A stretch of 35,494 nucleotides of DNA. Origin: an uncultured Cellvibrionales bacterium. Lineage in GTDB: Bacteria; Pseudomonadota; Gammaproteobacteria; Pseudomonadales; Cellvibrionaceae. The stretch lies in NCBI GenBank assembly GCA_913050115.1, contig CAJWZU010000028.1, positions 1-35,494 of the forward strand. Direction: 5' to 3'. The notes beneath the pieces were generated by a model. It made no database searches. It was not told the DNA's origin and saw only the letters and a list, made by a program, of their open reading frames with translations. This document shows, piece after piece, positions 16,697-25,694 of the stretch. Position numbers and translations under genes: made by a program. Within the stretch, counting starts at the first letter, position 1; each line of letters starts with the position of its first letter.

Positions 16697-16869
16697 AATC
16701 GCCTCGCAATCTCCGGCGCAACCGACGCAATCGCATCAAAGCGGCAATTGCTCAGCGCTTAACGGAACAATTCTTACTGATCCAGATCAAGACGCACAAA
16801 CCCAGCAGTGATACGTCACTGACACTACCGCAAGGACCTGACCTACAGAACTGTGCATCCGCTTGGTAA
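16693..16869 (+). CDS. Small basic protein, second gene of the Fur-controlled pair
   Basis: The 58-residue protein starts at the ATG at 16693 that overlaps the upstream stop, with AGGA about ten bases before it. The first 15 residues are strongly basic (MKSPRNLRRNRRNRIKAAIA), which suggests nucleic-acid or membrane-surface binding; the rest is polar. An upstream in-frame ATG at 16612 lies inside the previous gene and is not favoured. No family is recognised. Since it can only be expressed well with the first gene, it probably takes part in the same iron-related function. Confidence 0.6.
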   Translation: MKSPRNLRRNRRNRIKAAIAQRLTEQFLLIQIKTHKPSSDTSLTLPQGPDLQNCASAW

Positions 16870-17176
16870 GAACCTATGACTCTAGCACCATGCTATACCA
16901 AGACCTTAATGTGAATATAAGAAGCGCCTTGAAACAACCACACAAGTGTTCAGCATAATTAGCACAAGAATACCGATTACGGGGCAGTCAGTAGATTTTT
17001 AATCGCTATACAGTTAGCCCCCTGTCTGTTGAGAATATAGTGCGACAGTGGGACATTAGAATGTTTGTTGACGGCTAAGCATAGGCTAACGCCACTAAAA
17101 ATATCGGCGCTAGAAATTGTCTAATCGGTTACTTCTAAAGAGTTAAAACACTGTTTAATTTAACATTGCTTTAAAC
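16870..17176. other. Intergenic spacer, 307 bases
   Basis: I see no gene and no convincing signal in this AT-rich stretch between the small iron-regulated pair and the convergent rsmJ. Confidence 0.6.
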
Positions 17177-18004
17177 TCAGCTCATTTTTTTTAGCGTGTA
17201 AATATCATAGCGGCTACTTTTGCCCAGTAACTGAAAGTTTGGAGCCAGCTCGTTTAAAAACGGCGCCTTGCGCGGCCGCTTGACCACCACTCGATACTCG
17301 GCTAACCGCAATGCCTGCGGCAGCAAATCAGCAGCATCGAGGTCGGCGCCCACGATGGCGTGAAAGGCGCGCATCTCTTTTTTTACATCAGCACTTTTAT
17401 CGCGGCCAGGGAACATGGGGTCGAGATAGACCACATCCACCTTGCCTTCGGGCAGTTGCTCTCTGGTCAAACAAAGCTGGCGACTATCGGAATTTCCCAG
17501 CAAAGTCATTCGTGCAAGAATTTCTGCCAGCTCGACGTCATCCCAGCGAACAGAGTCAGCTGCACGCGCCAAGCCATCACTGAGTAAGGCATGGACAATA
17601 GGCGAGCGCTCGTTCAGCAACATCTCACAGCCCAGAGACGCCAACACAAAGGCATCTTTGCCAAGCCCGGCGGTCATATCCAAAATTTTTGGTAGGGCCC
17701 CCGCTTTCAAACCACAGGCCTTAGCGATCATCTGCCCCTTGCCGCCACCTTGCTTGCGGCGGTGGTCGACTGAACCCGAAATAAAGTCGACTCTAATTTC
17801 TCCAGGGGCCTTGCGGCCAGTCTGCTGCAGAGCTAAACCTTTACCGTCAAGCAATAAAACAAATTCACTCGACTCGATAAACTTAGGATTAGCATCCTCA
17901 AGCAGCGGCAGCTGTAACTTTTGACTTAACTCAATACCGAGAGCAGTTTTATCAATACTGTTGCAAACAAGACTCAGTAAAGGTTTATCAATATGACTAT
18001 TCAT
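17177..18004 (-). CDS. rsmJ: 16S rRNA (guanine1516-N2)-methyltransferase
   Basis: RsmJ methylates G1516 of 16S rRNA with S-adenosylmethionine in the cytoplasm. The 275-residue protein has the family core [20 protein letters not shown] (residues 80-99), the SAM-binding [12 protein letters not shown] (108-119), the catalytic-type YLDPMFPG (193-200) and the C-terminal [11 protein letters not shown] with [12 protein letters not shown]. The length fits the family, which is about 250 residues in E. coli. It is monocistronic. The short ORFs on the opposite strand over this gene are shadows. Confidence is high because four family blocks appear in order. Confidence 0.96.
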   Translation of the reverse strand: MNSHIDKPLLSLVCNSIDKTALGIELSQKLQLPLLEDANPKFIESSEFVLLLDGKGLALQQTGRKAPGEIRVDFISGSVDHRRKQGGGKGQMIAKACGLKAGALPKILDMTAGLGKDAFVLASLGCEMLLNERSPIVHALLSDGLARAADSVRWDDVELAEILARMTLLGNSDSRQLCLTREQLPEGKVDVVYLDPMFPGRDKSADVKKEMRAFHAIVGADLDAADLLPQALRLAEYRVVVKRPRKAPFLNELAPNFQLLGKSSRYDIYTLKKMS

Positions 18005-18501
18005 GAATGCATCGTTTAATGTCTAAATAGGCCGCTATATTAACATCTCTAACTATCAACGAGACAGTCAACACACTGTCTACAAAAATTCATACTTTGC
18101 CTTTGGCAAACAGTTATAGGCCTCGTTGAAACCTTTAGTGGTCTTTACACTGCTAACACTGGGATGTGTGGTTCAGATAAATTTTCTACTGGTAAAGCAA
18201 TATTAAAACTCGCTATTAATTCTTATAAACGGTCCGCTACACTAGTGTGAATACTATAGCGCTACAAATAATGAACGCCTATGAGCAGTAGAAACGTCTT
18301 GCTATAAGCATGCTCCACTCGTCGCCATTAACACTCATACACAACGACAACAATGACCAAAAATAATTAATGCTCAAAACCATTAAGTAATCTGCTGAGG
18401 ATTTTTTACTTACGCAGGATTAGCACAGTATTCGCCTAGTGCTAATAAGTTGCGCTCTGCGCACGAATATCAGGAACGAGCTCACTCCAGCATATATCTT
18501 T
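18005..18501. other. Intergenic spacer between rsmJ and the tonB pseudogene
   Basis: About 500 bases with no gene I can support. The plus frame 18053-18250 is open for 65 codons, but it lacks a ribosome binding site and a start near its 5' end. Confidence 0.5.
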
Positions 18502-18790
18502 TTACCAGCGTTCATTTTTCAGACGAAAACGAATACGTTCACATAAATTAACAACGGCTTGTCGCTCGCCATCGATCAGTTCCGGCTTGTACTTTCACTT
18601 GCGCAACGTTTTAAGGCCGCCTTGTCGAAGGTACCGGCAGGCTCTGGGCGAGAATACTAATATTTACAGTGCCGCCAAACGTAGTGACATCAAAGCTGAC
18701 ATCGACATACCCCTCTACCCCTTTCATTAATGCACGGCGCGGATAACGCGGACTGACGCGAATAAATGGCGACAATTGATTATCACCCAA
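18502..18790 (-). pseudogene. Broken TonB C-terminal domain gene
   Basis: The three frames together rebuild a TonB C-terminal domain. The first piece reads PFIRVSPRYPRRALMKGVEG and GYVDVSFDVTTFGGTVNIS; the second, in another frame, reads GTFDKAALK; the third reads LRK-stop-KYKPELIDGERQAVVNL and ends in RIRFRLKNERW. The canonical LRKWKY has lost its Trp codon to TGA at 18595-18597. Thus there are two frameshifts and one nonsense mutation. TonB transduces proton-motive force to outer-membrane receptors. The N-terminal anchor is absent; the remnant starts at about 18780, near the start of fpr. This is a non-functional relic. Confidence 0.85.
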
Positions 18791-18833
18791 AATAATGTCT
18801 ATAGTTGTAGTGAATTTTAGGGGAGTTGGGTCA

Positions 18834-19577
18834 ATGCAATGGCAAAATGCAACCGTAATAGGCAATAAACAGTGGAATGAGCGACTTTGTTCATTACGAA
18901 TTAAAGCGCAATTACCTGCCTATGAGGCGGGTCAATTTGTTAGTGTGGCGCTGCCAGAGAGTGATGGTAAACCACTGGCTCGGCCCTATTCATTGGTCAA
19001 TAGTCCCGCTGACGATGACTATGAGTTTTACTTTAACCGTGTTGATGATGGCCCACTCTCGCCCCGCTTGCAGCAGCTAAAAGTGGGTGACGGTCTGTTA
19101 GTCGCAACTCGTGCGGCCGGCTTTTTAGTACTGTCTCAGGTACCTGATGCCGAACAGCTATGGCTGCTAGCGACAGGTACTGGTATTGGCCCGTTTCTCG
19201 CTATGCTGCAAACACGCGATCCGTGGATGCGCTTTAAAACGGTCATTCTTGTACACGGTATCCGCAATCGCTCTGAAATGGCTTATATCGATACTCTGTC
19301 GGCTATTAAACGAGAACACCCAGAGCAATTTCAGTTTCAGCATTCCATTACTCGCCAAATTACTGACAATACTTTGCAGCAGCGCATACCCTATGCCATT
19401 ACAGACGGCAGCCTTGAGGATAAGTGCAATACTCGTTTTAGCGCTAACAAAAGTCAGGTGATGATCTGTGGTAACCCAGCGATGGTGGCAGACAGCAGCG
19501 CCGCCTTAGTAAAAAAAGGCTTGATCAAAAATCGTCGGCGCCAGCCAGGACAAATAACTGTAGAGGTTTATAAGTAA
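18834..19577 (+). CDS. fpr: Ferredoxin--NADP+ reductase
   Basis: Fpr transfers electrons between NADPH and ferredoxin or flavodoxin in the cytoplasm, feeding iron-sulfur and radical-SAM enzymes and oxidative-stress repair. From the ATG at 18834 the protein has 247 residues, the usual length. AGGGGAG lies eight bases upstream, so I prefer this start to the GTG/ATG at 18795 (13 extra residues). FAD-binding RPYSLVNSP is near residue 60, the NADP-binding LLATGTGIGPFLAML at about 108-122 and the conserved MICGNPAMV near residue 205. It is divergent from the tonB relic. Confidence 0.93.
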   Translation: MQWQNATVIGNKQWNERLCSLRIKAQLPAYEAGQFVSVALPESDGKPLARPYSLVNSPADDDYEFYFNRVDDGPLSPRLQQLKVGDGLLVATRAAGFLVLSQVPDAEQLWLLATGTGIGPFLAMLQTRDPWMRFKTVILVHGIRNRSEMAYIDTLSAIKREHPEQFQFQHSITRQITDNTLQQRIPYAITDGSLEDKCNTRFSANKSQVMICGNPAMVADSSAALVKKGLIKNRRRQPGQITVEVYK

Positions 19578-19955
19578 TTAACGCTTACTTTGAATGTGCC
19601 TTTGAAGACTCTGCACACAGGTAACTTTGCAATGACTGTCTGATGTTGTGGCGGTAAAAAAGATGGTTTTTTGCTTAAATTAAAGACCTTTCTCAAAGTC
19701 ATTGATTCCGACCGCTATGACAATGGACGGTCAATTATCAGTAGCCTGTCTACTGGGACGACATGACTAACATAGATAATCGCCTCGACAGCCAAAAATC
19801 TAAGCCTTAACAAGGCACAATTGAATACATAACTTCGAATGGATACTCACCAATATTATCGTTGCCACAGCGAAAATATAGAATAAAAAAACAGCAGTCC
19901 AAGGCCTTCAGACCGGGATAACGGCTAACTTAAAATAGCAGGCATAACATGTATA
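19578..19955. other. Intergenic spacer, 378 bases
   Basis: No gene is supported. A T-run follows an imperfect GTCTGAAGGCCTTGGAC dyad on the minus strand around 19893-19918, which could be a weak end for the Gld-like operon. The frame 19644-19766 is open for about 40 codons but has no start. Confidence 0.5.
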
Positions 19956-21854
19956 TCATTTTAATAAACGCCGCTGATAGCGCCGATAGCCCCACAACAA
20001 ACACACCAACAATGTTAACAATAAAGGTACAGCCAGAAAATTGATTAACATTAAACGAAACTGTAAAGACTCAATATCTTGATCAAGTTGATGCTGCACC
20101 GATCGCAACTGTTTACGAATATTAAGCCGTTGCTGCTCAAATCTTTCTATTTCTTGCCGCTGTTCTGGGATCAAGGTAAGACTGGGCAATAATGACGAAG
20201 GCGTAACGCCAGACTTGGGATGGTCGCTACTAAGCGCAGAGATTTTCTGCTCTAACTGTTCGAGTTTCGCCCTTAATATTTGCTCTTTACGCCGATAACT
20301 ATCCGCCGCTTGCATGCGTAAATCATCCATTACAGCAAAAGGTCGAGAGTAAACACCGCGTGAACGCAGCTGAATTAAGTCACGACTACCGAGCATATTG
20401 TCGACTGCATTGATTAACAGATCACCATTATTTGCCCAAGGGGACGCTAGGTTTTGACCGAAGAAATTACTGACCTGAACCCAAAGGCGGTCGCTGAGCA
20501 TATCAGTGTCGGCGCCAACAATGACATTGATCTTGCCGCTAACTTGATGCTCTGTACCAGCGGACATTTCAGTGCTATTAAAAGCGGACTGGGCAGGCCC
20601 CGTTAAGCGCGCCATTAATATATAAATCTCACCGCTGGCACTGAAATTTTTCAATAACACACTGTGATCTTTTTCGGCGATCAAGTCCGCCGCCGCTAAA
20701 ACCTGTGCATGTTCACTAGAGGTTAATATAGGGGTCAGTTTAGTGCTGGCACCGGCACTAGCGTGAAAGTAGCCCACCGATGACATGTTCACAATCTCCA
20801 GGTCGGAACTGATTAAATCTTCACGATTAATTGATGCCTGTGACACGCTAATAATGCCTATGTGTGGCAGTGCTACACCACTGTCACCCGCGGGCAAACG
20901 CATGCCCCAGTGACTGTCCCCAACAGTGAGTGCGGAGTCATATTCGACCCCCCAGGTTTTAAACAATTTTGACAAGTCAGAAGGATAGGGACCGGGACCG
21001 GCCATGGGAGTTACAGCTGCCATTTCGGCATTGGGGTCGACAAATATAATCGCCGCTGCACCAGACAATATGTACTGATCAATGGCATATAAAGTCTTAT
21101 CACTTAAACGACTCGGATGAACAATGAGCAGTAAATCGATACTCTGGTCAATTTTTTTTAGGTTGTGTTCGAGCTTAATAACTGACATATTTTGCTGCAA
21201 CTGCTGTACCGCAAACCAACCCATACCGGGTTGCTGTGGTTGGGCATAGGGTTGCAATAAGGGCAGGCTGGAAATAAGGCCTATGGTGGATTTCTTGCGA
21301 TCATCGAGACGGTAAATAAGCTGACTAATATCGTATTCCAAATACGCTTCACGCTCTGGTGTGAAAAAACGAATCACTTCACTGCTCGGGCTGTCGGCTG
21401 ACTCAATAACATTAAATTTTTCTATATCAAGCTCACCCACTAAGCCAAAATAGACCATGTCACCACCGACACTGGCCGCAATACCCTGTAAGCCAAAATC
21501 CACAGCGGTATCTTCAGCTTCGCTAAAGGCTTCCGGATCGACCTCATTAATAGTAATCAGGTTGGGTGCAGCGCGCTTATATTCCTGCAATAAATCGCGC
21601 ACTCTATACGCATAACTACGCTGTTGCGGTAATTCAGACGTAGCATGATTAGAAAAATAAAAGTTCAGGGTTATCGGTTGCTCTAGTCTCGCCAGCATCG
21701 CCAAGCTGCCTTTATCGAGGGTGTAGAGCTTTTCCTCGGTCAAATCCAAACGCCAAGATGGCAACCATTGCAGCAGAAGAGTAAATAACAGGAGCAGTGA
21801 CAGCAGAAGCACGATGGCGGCACTTGAGCGTCCGGCTAAATTGACTTTGGTCAT
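19956..21854 (-). CDS. GldG-like ABC-complex subunit
   Basis: The 632-residue protein follows the ABC permease by 12 bases. It has an N-terminal membrane helix (about residues 13-30), a large extracytoplasmic domain (LTEEKLYTLDKGSLAMLARL at 37-56 is the family start), a long coiled-coil (YRRKEQILRAKLEQLEQKIS and the later RFEQQRLNIRKQLRSVQHQL) and a C-terminal helix (LMLINFLAVPLLLTLLVCLL). This layout is that of the GldG/DUF7088 family, whose members work with an ABC-2 transporter; in Bacteroidetes GldA-GldF-GldG are needed for gliding. In gammaproteobacteria the role is unknown. No gliding genes are near. Confidence 0.88.
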   Translation of the reverse strand: MTKVNLAGRSSAAIVLLLSLLLLFTLLLQWLPSWRLDLTEEKLYTLDKGSLAMLARLEQPITLNFYFSNHATSELPQQRSYAYRVRDLLQEYKRAAPNLITINEVDPEAFSEAEDTAVDFGLQGIAASVGGDMVYFGLVGELDIEKFNVIESADSPSSEVIRFFTPEREAYLEYDISQLIYRLDDRKKSTIGLISSLPLLQPYAQPQQPGMGWFAVQQLQQNMSVIKLEHNLKKIDQSIDLLLIVHPSRLSDKTLYAIDQYILSGAAAIIFVDPNAEMAAVTPMAGPGPYPSDLSKLFKTWGVEYDSALTVGDSHWGMRLPAGDSGVALPHIGIISVSQASINREDLISSDLEIVNMSSVGYFHASAGASTKLTPILTSSEHAQVLAAADLIAEKDHSVLLKNFSASGEIYILMARLTGPAQSAFNSTEMSAGTEHQVSGKINVIVGADTDMLSDRLWVQVSNFFGQNLASPWANNGDLLINAVDNMLGSRDLIQLRSRGVYSRPFAVMDDLRMQAADSYRRKEQILRAKLEQLEQKISALSSDHPKSGVTPSSLLPSLTLIPEQRQEIERFEQQRLNIRKQLRSVQHQLDQDIESLQFRLMLINFLAVPLLLTLLVCLLWGYRRYQRRLLK

Positions 21855-21866
21855 GAATCTATCTTT

Positions 21867-22622
21867 TTAGTTGGATTTTTTTAAATCAATAATAATCTTG
21901 GTCGCCAGCAACCATATCGCAATAAATCCAGCGAAAAACAGCAAATCACGTAAATCTAGTACGCCACGACTAATCGCTTGAAAGTGCGTCATAAGGCTTA
22001 AATTAGCAATTAAATCAGTCATATGGGCAGGCAGCCAGGCATAAAAAAACTTCAGCACCGGCGGCATACCCAACAAAACAAATAACAAGCACAAGGTAAT
22101 AGTTAACACAAAGGCGATCACTTGATTGCGGGTTAACGCTGACATGCAGGAACCTAAGGCTAAAAATGCTCCCGCCATTAGCCAGCTGCCCGCATAAGAT
22201 GCGGCAATAACACCGTTGTCGGGTGAGCCGAGATAGATCACCGTAAGCCACAGTGGAAACGTCAGCGCCAGTGCCAAGCCAGAAAAAACCCAGGCGGCAA
22301 TAAACTTTCCAAGCACCGCATCAAAGGTAGTGATAGGTAGTGTGAGCAGCAACTCAATAGTACCGCTATTGCGCTCTTCGGCCCATAATCGCATTGCCAA
22401 GGCTGGCGCCAGTAGTACATATAGTAATGCTTGGAAATTGAAAAAACTTTGTAGATCGGCCTGACCACGAGCGAAAAAACTGCCCATCTCAAAGGTAACA
22501 AATGCGCTCATCAGTAAAAAAATAAGAATAAAAATATAGCCCAACGGCGTTGCAAAGTATGATTTTAATTCTCGCTTAACGATAATACCTGGGCGCCCAA
22601 AGAAGCCTTTTATGCCGTTCAT
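21867..22622 (-). CDS. ABC-2 type permease, GldF-like
   Basis: The 251-residue protein has about six membrane helices, beginning after a conserved-looking VKRELKSYFATPLGYIFILI and including ALAMRLWAEERNSGTIELLL, the ABC-2 permease signature (residues ~76-95). It forms the channel of an exporter with the ATPase encoded directly upstream; the start overlaps the ATPase stop as ATGA. It pairs with the GldG-like protein downstream. The substrate is unknown; a lipid, a surface component or energy-coupled envelope remodelling are possible. Confidence 0.9.
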   Translation of the reverse strand: MNGIKGFFGRPGIIVKRELKSYFATPLGYIFILIFLLMSAFVTFEMGSFFARGQADLQSFFNFQALLYVLLAPALAMRLWAEERNSGTIELLLTLPITTFDAVLGKFIAAWVFSGLALALTFPLWLTVIYLGSPDNGVIAASYAGSWLMAGAFLALGSCMSALTRNQVIAFVLTITLCLLFVLLGMPPVLKFFYAWLPAHMTDLIANLSLMTHFQAISRGVLDLRDLLFFAGFIAIWLLATKIIIDLKKSN

Positions 22623-23581
22623 AGACGGCCCCCAGTTAAGCGTCGAAACACATCATCGAGCCGGCCTTGTTCCATATGCAGCTCGTTAACAACCCAGCCA
22701 TTGTCTTTAATCGCAGCGCTTACTGCCGGGTAAATATCCTGCCTGCGTCCCTGCTTTGACTCCGAATTAAGCTCTGCAAATACAGTAATGGTGTTCACTC
22801 GTTCCCGATCGGGCTCAACATTGGTGACGTATTTTAATTGAGACAAGACGTCTTGAACCGCCGACATAGAATTCAGTTCAGCATCGAACTCTAGGGTTAT
22901 GGCGCCACAATAACGCGACTGACTGCGCAATTGTGCCGGTGTACCATCGGCCACTAAAAGACCATGGTCAATAATAATTGCACGCGAGCAAACCGCACTC
23001 ACTTCTTCGAGAAGATGCGTCGAAATAATTACAATTTTGTCGCACGCTAGGTTCTGAATAAGTTCGCGTACCTGTTGTTTTTGATTGGGATCGAGACCAT
23101 CGGTGGGCTCATCCAAAATTAATATTTTAGGGTCATGGATTATCGCTTGAGCCAAACCAACCCGACGTTTAAAACCCTTAGAGAGCGTGTCAATAACTTG
23201 CCGGCGCACTCCCAGTAATTGCAATTGCTGTAGCACCTGATCAACGCGCAGCTTTTTATTTTTACCGCGTATGCCGCGAATATCAGCAATAAATTGTAAA
23301 AAATCCAACACCGTCATCTCACCGTAGCTTGGCGCGCCTTCCGGTAAATAGCCGATCATCTGCTTTATACCGATAGGATCAGTTGTATGTGTTTTAGCAA
23401 ACAGAGTAATGCTGCCGCTATCGGGCCGTAAAAAACCACTGATCATTTTCATGCAGGTGGATTTACCCGCGCCATTGGGGCCGAGAACACCCAGCACTTC
23501 ACCGGCGGCAACACTAAAGGACAGGTTGTCCACTGCATTAAAGTTGGCAAAAGATTTTGTAACGGATGAAAGTTCAATCAT
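22619..23581 (-). CDS. ABC transporter ATP-binding protein, GldA-like
   Basis: The 320-residue ATPase has all ABC motifs: Walker A GPNGAGKST at residues 34-42, Q-loop near YLPEGAPSYGEMT, signature LSKGFKRRVGLAQA, Walker B KILILDEPTDGLDP and H-loop STHLL. The C-terminal ~100 residues are an extra domain typical of ABC-2 export ATPases. It is the first gene of a three-gene operon (ATPase, permease, GldG-like) with overlaps or short spacers. The family names come from gliding Bacteroidetes, so the operon here is only Gld-like. It probably powers the neighbouring permease. Confidence 0.93.
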   Translation of the reverse strand: MIELSSVTKSFANFNAVDNLSFSVAAGEVLGVLGPNGAGKSTCMKMISGFLRPDSGSITLFAKTHTTDPIGIKQMIGYLPEGAPSYGEMTVLDFLQFIADIRGIRGKNKKLRVDQVLQQLQLLGVRRQVIDTLSKGFKRRVGLAQAIIHDPKILILDEPTDGLDPNQKQQVRELIQNLACDKIVIISTHLLEEVSAVCSRAIIIDHGLLVADGTPAQLRSQSRYCGAITLEFDAELNSMSAVQDVLSQLKYVTNVEPDRERVNTITVFAELNSESKQGRRQDIYPAVSAAIKDNGWVVNELHMEQGRLDDVFRRLTGGRL

Positions 23582-23902
23582 AGCTGGGCGTTCTTATTGT
23601 TATTATCATCGATAGGTGACTATAAAGAGTTGTGGCGAACCAAAACAATATTTACGCTATGCGGATAATCCCTGAAGCAATTTTAGGCCCCGCACACCAT
23701 CAACACCGTGACATATTACCTAGCATCATTGCAGTGAACGCAGCTCGATAATGCCACACGGTTGCAGTAACTGCTGCTAATGGAGACAACGAAAAGATTA
23801 AAAGTCCATTATTCCATTAGTGTATCGGGGCTTAACGCATCTGCTGGTACCACAAAGGGCATTCCATGACTCACTTGTTCTTAAAGTATAGTTACCGGCC
23901 AC
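23582..23902. other. Spacer between the Gld-like operon and the OmpA-lipoprotein gene
   Basis: About 320 bases without a supported gene, which should contain the promoter of the Gld-like operon near its left end. No clear signal is seen. Confidence 0.5.
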
Positions 23903-23939
23903 AAAAAAGGGCGGCAGAGAATGAATCTCTGCCGCCCTT
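23903..23939 (-). terminator. Intrinsic terminator after the OmpA-type lipoprotein gene
   Basis: On the minus strand AAGGGCGGCAGAGA and its exact complement form a 14-base stem with a five-base loop, followed by six T residues. It lies 80 bases after the stop at 24019. Confidence 0.93.
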
Positions 23940-24018
23940 ATGTTCAAGATGTATGGAAATATAAATAGCTCCTGTATTACCGAGATGAACAAAAGCAACT
24001 AATATTCGGGTAAGCAAG

Positions 24019-24672
24019 TTACATCGGCAACAATTCAAGCTCTACCCGACGGTTTGCCTGACGGCCGCTAGCCGTGCTGTTAGACGCGATCGGATAGCGC
24101 GGGCCGTAACCGACAGCCTGTATACGACCGGTGGCTACGCGCTGTCCGGCTAAGTAGCCGCGCACGCTATTGGCGCGCTGTTCGCTAAGAGTCTGATTGG
24201 TCTGATTACCGCCAGTAGAATCGGTGTGGCCACTAATTTTAATACTGGTGTTATCAAATTCATTCAATATTAATGTGACCGAGTTGAGTACCTCATAAAA
24301 GTCGGCACGAATCTCATAGCGGCCGGTGGCGAAAGTAATATTGCCGGGCATAATCAGCTGAATAGTATCACCCTCGCGGCGCACCTGAACGCCGGTACCC
24401 TGTAAACGCTGGCGCAGTGCCGCCTCTTGGCGATCCATATAATAGCCAACACCAGCACCGGTGGCACCACCGGCGGCAGCGCCAATAGCTGCACGTTTTT
24501 TACGATCGTCGTTATCTTTACCGGTCGCTGCACCCAGTATTGCCCCTGCAAGCACACCTAAACCTACCCCCTTGGCAGTATTGCTGGTTTTCTGTTGACC
24601 GGTATAAGGGTCGATGCTGGTACAACCAACAAAAAATACGGATAGGGCTATAATAACCAGATAGTTTTTCAT
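24019..24672 (-). CDS. OmpA-family peptidoglycan-associated lipoprotein
   Basis: The 217-residue protein has a lipoprotein signal (MKNYLVIIALSVFFVGC, lipid Cys17). Then comes a glycine-zipper segment (about residues 35-77, with GVGLGVLAGAILGAATG and AAIGAAAGGATGAGVGYYMD) that can insert in or contact a membrane. The C-terminal OmpA/MotB domain spans about 108-217, with NITFATGRYEIRADF, ISGHTDSTG (147-155) and LSEQRANSVRGYL, the usual peptidoglycan-binding motifs. This layout matches the E. coli YiaD type. It anchors the outer membrane to peptidoglycan. It is divergent from the lipoprotein gene at 24789, with 116 bases between. Confidence 0.92.
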   Translation of the reverse strand: MKNYLVIIALSVFFVGCTSIDPYTGQQKTSNTAKGVGLGVLAGAILGAATGKDNDDRKKRAAIGAAAGGATGAGVGYYMDRQEAALRQRLQGTGVQVRREGDTIQLIMPGNITFATGRYEIRADFYEVLNSVTLILNEFDNTSIKISGHTDSTGGNQTNQTLSEQRANSVRGYLAGQRVATGRIQAVGYGPRYPIASNSTASGRQANRRVELELLPM

Positions 24673-24788
24673 ATTTAGATCCTTAATGTTCAGTACATAG
24701 AATAAACGCAGTTTAAGTCATCCAAACTGAATATAATATGACTAGCATACAAAACTAGAATGCAGCGGCAACGGTAAAAAATTCGACT

Positions 24789-25295
24789 ATGATGTCTACA
24801 CTGATAAAAATAACACCGCTCATTCTTATGGCTACTTTGTCCGCTTGCAGCAAATATGACTTTAGAGTAAACGATGCTGTCATCTATGAGCCCGCCACTG
24901 TGTTTAGCGACTTCGCTCTGGCCGATAAAAATTTACACGCCTGTGTCGCCCAAACTATTTTAGATCAAAATATAACGGGCCGTGAACAGCTTAACCGACT
25001 GGTTTGCACCAGCGCCGGTATCAGAAGCTTAATAGGGCTGGCGACATTCACACAACTGCAACAACTCAATCTCAACAGCAACCAACTGCAAACATTGAAT
25101 GGGATAGCCGCACTGAGTAAGTTACAAGTTTTGGATGTGAGTGATAACCAGCTTATCGATGCCAGTGCATTACTGAGCCTGCTAAGCTTGCAACGTTTGA
25201 ATATTGAAGATAACAGCGCCCTGAGCTGTAATGATTTAAATCAGCTTTCCCAGCATAGCCAAGCCGAACTAAAGTTGCCTAACCAGTGTATCTAA
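24789..25295 (+). CDS. Leucine-rich-repeat lipoprotein
   Basis: The 168-residue protein has a lipoprotein signal with lipobox LSAC (Cys20). After an N-terminal region with Cys at about 52 and 74 it has about four leucine-rich repeats, for example LQQLNLNSNQLQTLNGIAAL and LQVLDVSDNQLIDASALLSL, then a C-terminal Cys-bearing cap. Leucine-rich repeats bind proteins, so it is probably an envelope protein with a recognition role. The likely location is the outer-membrane inner leaflet or the inner membrane; the residue after Cys20 is Ser, not Asp. The product is not one I can name. It is convergent with the PilZ gene. Confidence 0.85.
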   Translation: MMSTLIKITPLILMATLSACSKYDFRVNDAVIYEPATVFSDFALADKNLHACVAQTILDQNITGREQLNRLVCTSAGIRSLIGLATFTQLQQLNLNSNQLQTLNGIAALSKLQVLDVSDNQLIDASALLSLLSLQRLNIEDNSALSCNDLNQLSQHSQAELKLPNQCI

Positions 25296-25322
25296 GGCCA
25301 GCAAGAGGTGACTTATTCTGGC

Positions 25323-25595
25323 TTAAATAAACATCAAACCTACGACATTGCGATTCTCGTGCATCACACGCATACGCACAGGCTCAAGATTGATGGCGCC
25401 AACCATCTTACGGAATTTTACATCGACCAGAGTGCCGATCGGTGGCAGGGGCTGATTATCTATTTTGACCGAGGCACCACCATCGGAAATATCGTGCGCA
25501 AAACCGATAATAGTGCCAAAGGCGGCATGGGTAATCTCCACACGAATTGACGTTGATGTCCGTTCAAAACGCCTGCGTTCGTCTATTGCGCTCAC
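25323..25595 (-). CDS. PilZ-domain protein
   Basis: This is a single-domain, 90-residue cytoplasmic protein. PilZ domains bind cyclic di-GMP with two motifs, both present: RRRFER at residues 7-12 (RxxxR type) and DISDGG at 35-40 (D/NxSxxG, with D35, S37 and G40). The C-terminal VRMRVMHENRNVVGLMFI forms the last strands. Many such proteins act by binding partners controlling motility, polysaccharide synthesis or type IV pili. It lies 99 bases after the metallo-hydrolase gene on the same strand. A partner is not in the window. The assignment is firm, the process unknown. Confidence 0.92.
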   Translation of the reverse strand: MSAIDERRRFERTSTSIRVEITHAAFGTIIGFAHDISDGGASVKIDNQPLPPIGTLVDVKFRKMVGAINLEPVRMRVMHENRNVVGLMFI

Positions 25596-25694
25596 TCAAG
25601 ATACCCCTGCTGATATAAAATTTAAGACCGTGATTGTAACCATCTATTAGTAATGCACAAAGCCATAAGTTCAACTTAGTTCGTTAACATAGCG

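Noticed and set aside
18053-18250. Plus-strand open stretch of 65 codons reading LVETFSGLYTANTG
   Set aside because: No early start codon with a ribosome binding site and no recognisable family.
19644-19766. Plus-strand open stretch of about 40 codons (KTFLKVIDSDRYDNGR)
   Set aside because: It is too short, has no start and no recognised family.
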